From NCBI RefSeq assembly GCF_900157305.1, contig NZ_LS974202.1:1178001-1242000 (forward strand): a stretch of 64,000 nucleotides of DNA, in the 5' to 3' direction. The stretch comes from Mesotoga infera (GTDB taxonomy: Bacteria; Thermotogota; Thermotogae; Petrotogales; Kosmotogaceae). The notes below the pieces were generated by a model that was not told where the DNA came from, made no database searches, and worked only from the letters and a program-made list of their open reading frames with translations. The position numbers and the translations under genes are program-made. Position 1 is the first letter of the stretch; every line of letters starts with the position of its first letter. This document shows positions 8,645 to 16,390 of this stretch, piece after piece.

Positions 8645-11600
8645 TCAGTCCTCCAGCTCTATTTCTATCTCTGTGTTATCGTTCAGCGTCAGTTTCTCAA
8701 GCTCTCTCTTCAGTTGCAGATATGTGAGTCTTCTCTTGAGCTTTAATCTCTCACGTCTGACCGGCGGAGGCGTGGTAACGGGTCTCTCTTCCATAAACTT
8801 CTCATAAGAGGCCTTCAACCCTTCAAGTTTGCCCTTGAGGCTCGCTATCTCCAGAACGGCCTCACGGAAGCCTATATGGCAGTGCTCGCACTTTGAGGAG
8901 AAGCGTATCTCGAGTTCGTTGCAGGGAGAATTCGGCGCTTTGAACCAGCTCTGGTCCGCCGCCCTCTTACCCAGCTGGTTTCGCTCTTCACGTATGGAGT
9001 CGAGGTACTCTTCTATCTCGCTCAGCAGTCGGTCTCTTTCGTTATGGACGGGGTTGAAGTAGCCTTTGTAGGTGTTTCTTAGCTTCTCGAAGATACCGTC
9101 CAGATCGGTGCCAAATGAGGCGATGCTCGGGAGAGTGTCTCTATACTCCTTCACCAGCGCAGATAACTCTTCAGACTGCCCGTCGTCGAACTCTCTCTTG
9201 GCTATCTCGCCATCTATGTCTTTCAAAAAGCCCCTCTGCTTCTTTATCTTCTCGTAGTTTTTCTTAAGGAAGTCTTCGGTCTTGTCTGCGATTTCCTTCA
9301 GCTCCCTTAAGATAGTCCTCTCCTCCAGTAGTTTGTCAAGACAGTCGTGGCCGCCCCCGACAAGCAGGTTTATAAGTCCCTTCGTCTTGTCCAGCTCCCA
9401 GTTAACGGCCGCACCGAGCTCTTCCATCTTTCCCTTGAGTTCTTCAAGGGTTCTGTACAGACGTTTAAGGCCATCGAGGGCGTGAGTTATGAACTCGCTC
9501 CTTGGTGACTGGAGCGAGAGTTTCCCGTCGTCCAGCAGAGGGTTTATAAGCTGTATTAGTCTGTTCCTGTCTTCTGTCGAGAGCACAACGCTCTTGCGTA
9601 TCTTTGCATTTTTGAACTCGCCGACACTCTTAAATGCCTTGTGCACTTCGGGCTTGCCGTACGAGTCTATGTTGTTCAGCGTTATCTTGCCCCCGCGCAT
9701 AAGGCAGGCCACAGAGTACATAACCGTCTCCTGAGTCCAGCCGTATGGAGGAGATGTGAACTCCTCCAGCAAGTCCGCGCCCGTCCTGTCTTCTTTCAAT
9801 GACCGTATAACGGGCGAGATTATCTTGTGGGTCTCTATTAGCTCGCCATTCTCGTCGAAGACACGGTGGTCATCGTCAACCCGCACTGTCTTCAACGTGT
9901 TCTGCGGTCTGGTCAGCACGTCCTCTATGTCTTTGGACTTCGCAGTAGTGGCGGTAATGTCAGTATAGTAAGCAGGGATAACCCTGTCTTTTATGAACTC
10001 CTTGAGTTTGTAAAGTATGTTGCCACCGGAGATTAACTCACCCACATAGACGAGCTTTCCCTTCTCGAAGCTGTGGCGGATCTCTCCGGTCAGCTCTCTC
10101 TTCTTGTTTTCCATAGTCTCCGAATACTTTGCGAGTATCTCTCTGGTGTCACCGCCTGTCTTGTATGTGCGGAACGAGTCTAAAGAGACCTCCAGCCTCT
10201 TTATCTCGCGGGCCAGCGTGTCTATTTTGTCGTTTTCCTCGGGTATTAGATAGACCGTATCGGCGTGGTTCACAGACTCGAACTCTATACCCTCCACATT
10301 CGCCCCGGTGAATGAAGCGACACTGACTTTTAGGCCCTTTTTCTTGCTACTGATCGAATTACCTTCAAAGAGCCACTCTACGGGTACGCTTGGGCCGTCT
10401 CCGTACTGGATCTCTCTGTAATCCCTGTGGTTGGATATTGCCTGAAGCTGCCTGACTATCTCTTCGTTTCTTTTGGGTATGTCTATGATGGTTTCATTCA
10501 TCTCTTTTATAAACTCTCTCTCGAGATCGGTCACCAGATCTATCTCGCCGTTATAGCGGGTCACGTATCTGTTATCAACTAGATAGTCAATAACGTCCCT
10601 GACTTCTTTGCCCAGATCGTACTCTTTGTCGTAGATGCTTTTCACGAGCAGCCGGGTTATGACCGTCTCGCTTGCCTTTATCTTCGTCAGGTTCTTCAGG
10701 ATATGGAGAGTCTTGAGTATGTCGGAAGCCTTTACGTTTCTGCCAAGGTAGTCGTCGGCGCTTCTTACAAGCGCCATTACTTCAGAGCCGAAGAAGCCCG
10801 GTCCGAGTGCGTCGAAGAGGTCGGTGGCGTTCACCATCCTGCCAAACTCTTCATCCTTCAGGTTCTTCAGTATGAAATCGACCAGAGAGATAAACTTGCG
10901 GGTCGTTGCCTGCTGGTAAGATTTCCCTCTGGCGTTCTGCACAAAGTCCGGTATGAGCTGGAAATGGTAGGGATGGAAGGGATAGTAGTTCATAAGGTCG
11001 TCTTTGGTTTCGGTCTTTTTGTAGCTTCCTTCCGTGTTGCTCAGTGTGGTTATGTTACCCTGATTGTCTCGCATCGTCTTCTCAAAAAGCGGCTCTGTCT
11101 CTATCTTTTTCTTCAGCAGCCTCTCACGGGCCACCTCGTCCACGTTCTCGGAAGTTAGGTCTAGCCTTACCTCGAAGCGGTCGGTCAGTTTTCCGAGTTT
11201 GTGCTTGTCGAAGTTGCTGTTGGCTATTAACTGGTCTAGCTTCTCCTGAGAGGTCACTATAAGCCTTACCGAGCCCTTACCTTTGGACGAGAAGGCTTCG
11301 GCCACCGCCTGTAAGGCGAGTATCCTGTCGTCGTTGTCTTTTATTGAGGTCACGTACTGGCCTATCTCGTCTATGATGAAGACCAGGCGTTTCCCTGTCT
11401 TCTCTGTATAGGCGACGCAGTGATCGGCAAACTCACCGGGCGTGAGATTTTTGTATTTGTCCACCGCCGATCTAAGGAAGTCTTTAGCCTCTTCCAAGCT
11501 GTACCCGAGCCGTTCTGCCATAACGCGCGATACGAGGCGGCGGAACTCGCCAGCATTGGTGGTTATTTTGCCGTAGTCGTCTCCTCCGGCCTTTATGAGC

Positions 11601-12139
11601 TCTCTTATCTTTTCCAGATGGCCGAACTCGTCCAGTTCATACTCCATAATCGCGACGCTCGGGACGCTAGAGTAACCGCCCGCCTGAAGGAGTTTTTTGA
11701 ACATCACCTGCTGTACGGTATCTTCGGTCATAGAGCCTTCGCCTATTATCTCGAACATTATCACCGTGGCAGGTATGCTGTTGAGAGCGCTTATACTTGC
11801 CTTGAGGAATTCGGGGTTTGCGCAGCTGGCTACCCTTTCGTTGAAGAGCTCGCGTGCCGTTATGCCCCTGGGCAGGGCGTGATTGGAGAGCAGGTAGCCC
11901 AGTATCTTGGCAAAATATGACTTTCCCGAGCCAAAGAAGCCCGAGATCCAGACGCCTATCTTTTCGGTGGATGGGAGCTTATAGTTCAGGAGAAAATTCT
12001 CGAGATGGCTCTCTATTTGGTGAGTCACTATGTACTGGGAGATTTCCTTCTGCTCGAGTTCAAGGTTCTGATCCCCCGCTTTTATGACCAGAGGGACTTC
12101 CTCAGCTATGTTTATCTTCAGAAGATCTTTTATTTTCAT
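8645..12139 (-). CDS. brxC: BrxC, large P-loop ATPase of BREX
   Basis: This 1164-residue protein carries a P-loop GFFGSGKSYFAK near residue 67 and an acidic Walker B strand RLVFIIDEIGQYV near residue 270, followed by a sensor segment LRLIVTSQEKLDQL. The C-terminal third is rich in heptad-like charged helices and contains a CEHCH cluster (residues near 1090) that could bind metal. BrxC (also called PglY-like) is a conserved BREX ATPase thought to drive assembly or DNA engagement. It lies second from the promoter side in a tight operon with brxB (24-base gap) and pglX (1-base gap). Confidence 0.94.
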   Translation of the reverse strand: MKIKDLLKINIAEEVPLVIKAGDQNLELEQKEISQYIVTHQIESHLENFLLNYKLPSTEKIGVWISGFFGSGKSYFAKILGYLLSNHALPRGITARELFNERVASCANPEFLKASISALNSIPATVIMFEIIGEGSMTEDTVQQVMFKKLLQAGGYSSVPSVAIMEYELDEFGHLEKIRELIKAGGDDYGKITTNAGEFRRLVSRVMAERLGYSLEEAKDFLRSAVDKYKNLTPGEFADHCVAYTEKTGKRLVFIIDEIGQYVTSIKDNDDRILALQAVAEAFSSKGKGSVRLIVTSQEKLDQLIANSNFDKHKLGKLTDRFEVRLDLTSENVDEVARERLLKKKIETEPLFEKTMRDNQGNITTLSNTEGSYKKTETKDDLMNYYPFHPYHFQLIPDFVQNARGKSYQQATTRKFISLVDFILKNLKDEEFGRMVNATDLFDALGPGFFGSEVMALVRSADDYLGRNVKASDILKTLHILKNLTKIKASETVITRLLVKSIYDKEYDLGKEVRDVIDYLVDNRYVTRYNGEIDLVTDLEREFIKEMNETIIDIPKRNEEIVRQLQAISNHRDYREIQYGDGPSVPVEWLFEGNSISSKKKGLKVSVASFTGANVEGIEFESVNHADTVYLIPEENDKIDTLAREIKRLEVSLDSFRTYKTGGDTREILAKYSETMENKKRELTGEIRHSFEKGKLVYVGELISGGNILYKLKEFIKDRVIPAYYTDITATTAKSKDIEDVLTRPQNTLKTVRVDDDHRVFDENGELIETHKIISPVIRSLKEDRTGADLLEEFTSPPYGWTQETVMYSVACLMRGGKITLNNIDSYGKPEVHKAFKSVGEFKNAKIRKSVVLSTEDRNRLIQLINPLLDDGKLSLQSPRSEFITHALDGLKRLYRTLEELKGKMEELGAAVNWELDKTKGLINLLVGGGHDCLDKLLEERTILRELKEIADKTEDFLKKNYEKIKKQRGFLKDIDGEIAKREFDDGQSEELSALVKEYRDTLPSIASFGTDLDGIFEKLRNTYKGYFNPVHNERDRLLSEIEEYLDSIREERNQLGKRAADQSWFKAPNSPCNELEIRFSSKCEHCHIGFREAVLEIASLKGKLEGLKASYEKFMEERPVTTPPPVRRERLKLKRRLTYLQLKRELEKLTLNDNTEIEIELED

Positions 12140-12163
12140 TACCCCGACCCCCTACTGTCTATT

Positions 12164-12697
12164 TCAGATCACTAAAGCCCTGTAAACCGATGTCGTGTGC
12201 CTTCCGTCTAGAAATGTGAGGATATGGTCCTTCCTCTTTCCCGGATAAATAAAGAGGGCGGGATTGGCGAGATTGCCGGTCACGCCCTCGATCAACGGGT
12301 TGAGACCAAAGAAACCGTTGAGTATCCCGAGTCTGTGTACGGCCGTTATAGGGTTCGCCTTTGAAGACTCGACGATACTCTCGATAAGACCGTTTAGCAG
12401 TAGCTTTGAGAAGTCGCCTATGCTAGACTTCCCTAGAAACGAGAAGTCGTCCTCCAGATTCTCCATACCATAACTCTTAGCAGTCTCTACGAGTTTAGCC
12501 CCGAAATTGAGCAGGTTTATCCTGCCCTCGAAACGCATCTTCAACTCACGTACCGCCGTCGCCTCTTCCTTCGGAGCTACTATGAGGACTATTACCCGGG
12601 AACCTTCCGTCTCGCTGACGAGTGAATCCGCCCTTGAGAGCTTGTCTGAGACCATATCCAGCTTCTCTGAGAGTGTGAGGTTATCGCGCAAGTGCAT
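12164..12697 (-). CDS. brxB: BrxB, DUF1788 protein of BREX
   Basis: This is a small 177-residue protein with the DUF1788 pattern: an N-terminal helix-rich half, IVLIVAPKEEATAVRELKMRFEGRINLLNFG in the middle (quoted in part: RELKMRFEGRINLLN), and a C-terminal strand NPALFIYPGKRKDHILTFLDG (key part ALFIYPGK). BrxB occurs next to BrxA and BrxC in type 1 BREX and is required for activity in studied systems; its biochemical role is unknown. Its first 17 bases overlap the end of brxA, which points to coupled translation. Confidence 0.9.
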   Translation of the reverse strand: MHLRDNLTLSEKLDMVSDKLSRADSLVSETEGSRVIVLIVAPKEEATAVRELKMRFEGRINLLNFGAKLVETAKSYGMENLEDDFSFLGKSSIGDFSKLLLNGLIESIVESSKANPITAVHRLGILNGFFGLNPLIEGVTGNLANPALFIYPGKRKDHILTFLDGRHTTSVYRALVI

Positions 12698-13436
12698 CGA
12701 GCAACACCTCGAAGTCTATCTTCGGCTCAAGCCTTACAACGTCTCCTGCCATAGCGAACTCTATGATCCCGGAAGCGTTCAGCCCCGCAAGGTAAGAGAG
12801 GAGATCCCTCTCGTCCAGAAGCAAGTATTTGAAATCGTCTGCCTTCAAAATGGCGGAAGGTGAAAGTTTTGAGTTGAAGAGGAAGTACAGGACCGCGGTA
12901 ACGCTCTCTCGTTTAGGGCGGAAAAAATGCAAATCTATATTCTTGCCGTTAGATTCGGCCATACCGAGCTTTGATGTTATTGAGAGGTAGTTTGTTATCC
13001 TCTTGTCAGACATATACTTTGTGAAGCCCGCCTTCTTGACGATAAACTCGACTACGTCTTCACGTAGCAGGAAGGGCTCTCCCCTGTGGTAGGCAGGATA
13101 TATATGCTCGAGTGTGAGCGCCCTGGCGAGCGAGTCCCTTTCGCAGTTCTTCCAGAAGAGCAACTCACGTTTTATCTGCGTCTCTATTACGTCGGAAGTC
13201 ATTATGCGCGCAAAGACGTCCAGCGCTGAAGGAGTGAAGCCCCTGACGTAGTCGCCGATTAGCCAGTTGGCTATATTGCCTCTGTACTCTCTCGACTTGT
13301 TGAAGGGATCGTCTTCCACCAGGTGTTTTCTGATCTCTTCGGCATTTCTTCCCTTTATTACTTCGCCCATTATGTAGATGACATTGTCCAGGTGATCGAA
13401 CGCTTTATCCAGATGTGTTCTTGAGTTCGGTTGCAT
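12681..13436 (-). CDS. brxA: BrxA, DUF1819 protein of BREX
   Basis: This 251-residue protein is the first gene of the BREX operon. The sequence shows the DUF1819 pattern with WLIGDYVRGFTPSALD near residue 60 and a helical centre with LFWKNCERDSLARALTLEH. BrxA of other bacteria is a small DNA-binding protein built of winged-helix-like units. The start ATG at 13436 has GGAGG 9 bases upstream and a promoter-like pair just before it, so transcription of the operon probably begins here. No WYL-type BrxR regulator gene is present upstream; the neighbouring DNA is repeat sequence. Confidence 0.9.
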   Translation of the reverse strand: MQPNSRTHLDKAFDHLDNVIYIMGEVIKGRNAEEIRKHLVEDDPFNKSREYRGNIANWLIGDYVRGFTPSALDVFARIMTSDVIETQIKRELLFWKNCERDSLARALTLEHIYPAYHRGEPFLLREDVVEFIVKKAGFTKYMSDKRITNYLSITSKLGMAESNGKNIDLHFFRPKRESVTAVLYFLFNSKLSPSAILKADDFKYLLLDERDLLSYLAGLNASGIIEFAMAGDVVRLEPKIDFEVLLDALAR

Positions 13437-13465
13437 ACACTGGGACCTCCGTGTCGGGTAACTGG

Positions 13466-13495
13466 ATTATAACAACTATATTGTCGTTTGAACAA
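13466..13495 (-). promoter_or_regulatory. Putative BREX operon promoter
   Basis: On the minus strand a TTGTTC box (13495-13490) is followed after 18 bases by a perfect TATAAT (13471-13466). The brxA start codon lies about 30 bases downstream with its GGAGG site between. This is the only strong sigma70-like pair I see upstream of brxA. Confidence 0.6.
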
Positions 13496-13786
13496 GTGTA
13501 GAATCTGACAGGATAAACCCTTGTGGCACAGTTAGAAGCCGAATCGGTGTTTACGGGACAATTATCCTCTTCGGTACTAAGATACCTGAGGAATTGGAGA
13601 AAGATATCGAGCGTATCCTTGAAAGACTGTTATAGCGGCTTATAAAAGATACTGCCTGTTATCTGTTTAAAGCCATTAGCCTGACGCCGTGAAACCCTTC
13701 GCTCACGAGGCGGACCAGCGGTAAGAAGATCAAGAACTTTGCGCTCTTCCAACCTCACGCCTCCGACCTCTACTCTTTCATTGCGT

Positions 13787-14206
13787 CAGTTCCGCTTCGC
13801 GGGCAGAATATCGGTGGAGAGTGGGGAGAAAGAGCGTTATCGAGAGTTGGCTGCCGGTTGTTGGTAAGAACGAGATCCCGTATAGGAGTACTACGGGATG
13901 ACACGGGATGACGGTACAGGGACACCACGGGATGACAGTCTCCTTACGTCATCCTGACGCGCTCCCAGTCAGGATCCCGGTCTTCCTCCCTCACGTCATG
14001 CCCGGTCTTCGCGAAAAACGGGGACAGACATGAAGAGATTTGTCAGTCCCCATTTTCGCGGTCTTTCCTCCCTTTCCGTCATGCCGGACCCCGATCCGGC
14101 ATCTCCGCTCCCTCGAAAGAGCGGGAAGAGCGGGGTCCCGTATAGGAGCATTACGGGATGACAGTCTTACTCCTTTCCCGTCATTCTGAGCTTGACTCAG
14201 AATCAC
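13787..14206. repeat. Cluster of modular intergenic hairpin repeats
   Basis: This stretch has no credible gene. It opens with a 103-bp segment (13787-13889) present again at 31607-31709. Individual hairpins follow: ATCCCGTA...TACGGGAT (13875 onward), ATCCTGAC...GTCAGGAT (13951-13975), a GGGGACAGAC terminator-like element (14010-14060), ATGCCGGA...TCCGGCAT (near 14090) and ATTCTGAG...CTCAGAAT (14182-14203). All share the flank CGTC before the stem. The last hairpin ends three bases before the group II intron. Confidence 0.85.
14010..14060. terminator. Repeat with symmetrical terminator-like hairpin, copy 1
   Basis: The left arm is CGCGAAAAACGGGGACAGAC and the right arm is GTCAGTCCCCATTTTCGCG, separated by about 12 bases. 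An A-tract precedes and a T-tract follows the GC-rich stem, so it could terminate transcription on both strands. Similar copies lie at 30234-30283 and 56227-56276. Confidence 0.55.
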
Positions 14207-16141
14207 GTGCGCCCGGCATGGTACACAACTATAGGGTGAAAGACCCGAATGTGGGGAGTCAAAGAAGCATTAGCCAGAGGCAAGGGTGTCACTGGTAACG
14301 GTGAATCTGAAGGAAGCCCGAGGCAAAGTCCGGAACTGAACGAAAGTGAACCAGAGATGGCCGTTACAGAGGGTAACCCTGCGAGATAAGGGAAAGCCCT
14401 GACTCCAGCTGTAAAGGTTCGGATGGCAGGATTCGGATGAAAGTGGTGTATCTTACCCGGGGAAGTCCTCATGAGTCCGAAAGGGGTAACCGTTAGCAAG
14501 GAGGAGATCCAAGTTAAGGGAAAGCTCAGGAGGATGGCAGATGAACCCGTAGTAGTGAAGAACCTCTCCGAAAGGAGAAGGGACCTTGGCTATAAGCCAA
14601 GGGGGTGATGAGGAGGTCGAAAGGCTCCATCACTTGCGAAGGGGAGAAGGATCGAAGAAATGTGATCGGAAGACAGTGAAGAGACTTAGGTCAGACAGTT
14701 AAAGACAAGGTACATATTCCCGGGAGGGTAGAGAAGCCAGTCATTAATTGTCGCAACAATATCTGAGGCTGGAGCTGTTGGAAGGGAGCATGCAGGAGAA
14801 AGAGATGAAGTATTACAGTCTAATCGACAAAGTCTATTCGAAGAAGAACCTATTGAAAGCCTATCACAGGGTAAACTCCAACAGAGGAGCTCCTGGGATA
14901 GACGGAGTAACCGTAAAATCATTCGGGGAGAAACTCCTTGAAGAAATCGAGAGATTATCCGAAGAAATCAAGAGCGGTGAGTACATGCCCATGCCACTCA
15001 GGAGAGTAGAAATCCCAAAAGCAGATGGTAAAACAAGGCAATTGGGAATACCTGCTGTGAGAGACAGGGTGGTACAACAATCTCTCAAGGAGATACTGGA
15101 ACCTATATTCGAGGAAAGATTCCATCCCTCCAGTTACGGTTACAGAAAGGGAAGAAATGCCTGGCAGGCGGTGGAGAAGGCGAAAGCTTTTGCATCCAAA
15201 TACGGTCTGTGCAATGTAGTGGAACTTGACCTGAGCAAATGTTTCGACACTCTGGATCATGAGAAGATAATAGACTCCGTAGCAGAGAGAGTGAGTGATG
15301 GAAAGATACTCAAACTCATACGCGCAATGCTGAAGAGCGGAGTAATGGAAGATGGAGTCTGGAAGGCAACAGAAACTGGCAGTCCACAGGGTAGTGTAAT
15401 AAGTCCCCTGCTGGCGAACATCTACCTGGACGAGTTCGACCAGAAGATGAAAGCCAGAGGAATAAGGATAGTCAGATATGCAGACGACATATTAATCTTC
15501 TCGAAAACCCAGGAAGAAGCCCGAGAGTTTCTGGCAATCGCGATCAACATACTGGAGATTGACATGAAGCTCAAGGTCAACAGAAACAAGACGAGAATCA
15601 CAACACTGGAGGAGGGCTTTCACTTTCTTGGCTTCGAAATAAAAGGCGAGAGAGTTGGGATAGAGAAATCCAGATTGAAAAGGTTCAAGGGAAAGGTCAA
15701 GGGACTTACAAGAAGGAACCAGAGCACACCGGTAAAGGAAATAGTGAAAGAGCTAAATCCACTGTTGAGAGGATTTGCCAGCTATTTCAGGATAGTAGAC
15801 TTACAATCTACCTTGAGAGGGCTTTTGAGCTGGATAAGGAGAAGGCTTAGAGCCATCATACTACACCAGTGGAAGAGCACAAAGAAACTGAACAGAGTCC
15901 TTAGAAGGGCTGGATGGGAAGAGAAAGTCAATTTGAGAATGAACAAATGGCGCTCTTCTCACACAAAAGCAGTCAATTACGCCATTCCCAACAGGTTCTT
16001 TGAAGAGATGAACTTATTCGATATGACATCGTACTATCATCCCCTGTCGAAGTATCCGATACTCGATCCATGAGCCGTGTACGAGGCCCGTACGCACGGT
16101 TCTGTGAGAGGACGAGGGGCTCCGCCCCTCTCCTACTCGAT
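14207..16141 (+). mobile_element. Group IIC intron, apparently intact
   Basis: The 5' end GTGCGCCCGGCATGG and the following words CTATAGGGTGAAAG, GCAAGGGTGTC, GAATCTGAAGGAAGC and TCTTACCCGGGGA match the domain I core of the Oceanobacillus-type group IIC intron. Domain V starts at 16072 (GAGCCGTGTACGAGGCCCG, then GTACGCACGGTTC), overlapping the stop codon of the encoded protein. Domain VI ends in CTCCTACTCGAT at 16141. The 1935-nt element carries a reverse transcriptase gene. It is inserted exactly three bases after the hairpin ATTCTGAG...CTCAGAAT, the mode of insertion known for group IIC introns. The 3' flank GTTCTTTCCTC resembles the sequence that follows uninterrupted copies of the hairpin. 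Confidence 0.92.
14748..16073 (+). CDS. ltrA: Group II intron reverse transcriptase/maturase
   Basis: This protein of 441 residues has RT motifs in order: NRGAPGIDGVTVKSF, RRVEIPKADGKTRQLGIP, VVELDLSKCFDTLDHEK, TGSPQGSVISPLLANIYLDEFD, the catalytic VRYADDILIF, and GFHFLGFEI. A GIIM maturase domain follows (FASYFRIVDLQ, LLSWIRRRLRAIILHQWK). There is no HNH endonuclease domain, which fits class C introns. The longest frame begins with TTG at 14748, but an ATG at 14805 has AGGAG six bases upstream and is the best-supported start; the ATG at 14790 is also possible. The gene is in domain IV of the intron and its stop overlaps domain V. It would splice and mobilise its own intron and perhaps the broken copy at 57415-60372. 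Confidence 0.93.
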   Translation: MSQQYLRLELLEGSMQEKEMKYYSLIDKVYSKKNLLKAYHRVNSNRGAPGIDGVTVKSFGEKLLEEIERLSEEIKSGEYMPMPLRRVEIPKADGKTRQLGIPAVRDRVVQQSLKEILEPIFEERFHPSSYGYRKGRNAWQAVEKAKAFASKYGLCNVVELDLSKCFDTLDHEKIIDSVAERVSDGKILKLIRAMLKSGVMEDGVWKATETGSPQGSVISPLLANIYLDEFDQKMKARGIRIVRYADDILIFSKTQEEAREFLAIAINILEIDMKLKVNRNKTRITTLEEGFHFLGFEIKGERVGIEKSRLKRFKGKVKGLTRRNQSTPVKEIVKELNPLLRGFASYFRIVDLQSTLRGLLSWIRRRLRAIILHQWKSTKKLNRVLRRAGWEEKVNLRMNKWRSSHTKAVNYAIPNRFFEEMNLFDMTSYYHPLSKYPILDP

Positions 16142-16385
16142 GTTCTTTCCTCTGTCTTGAACCAGGAACGAGGAACCTGGACTCGCAGCATCGGAACGAG
16201 AAACTGCACGAAGGACGGGTCCATGATCTGTGACGAACAACGAAGGACGTCTCCTCGAAGCTTACAGCGTCTCTTTTTGCTCGCGAAGCGGAACTAGCCA
16301 GGCATAGCCTGACTGGCTTGCGCCAGCAGATTGGCTTTAAAAACGCCTCCTGCCGAAGGCAGTCTCATGTCTTTCAATTCGCAGC
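16142..16385. repeat. Repeat sequence 3' of the intron
   Basis: The 248 bases before the next gene contain a segment (16143-16200) matching the 3' flank of the second intron copy, then the GGACGGGTCCATGATCTG repeat (16215-16232), the word GCGAAGCGGAACT also seen reversed in the 103-bp repeat, and an imperfect hairpin AGCCAGGC...CTGACTGGCT near 16300. I see no gene. Confidence 0.6.
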
Positions 16386-16390
16386 CGTAA

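Noticed and set aside
13492-13635. Plus-strand open stretch ending in GTIILFGTKIPEELEKDIER and a TAG at 13633
   Set aside because: It has no start codon after the TGA at 13489, overlaps the BREX promoter region and matches no family I can name. It may be the tail of a lost gene, but this cannot be supported.
14203-14499. Minus-strand 98-residue frame, also found at 60080-60613 on plus
   Set aside because: It is antisense to the structured RNA of the group II introns; the conservation is that of the intron.
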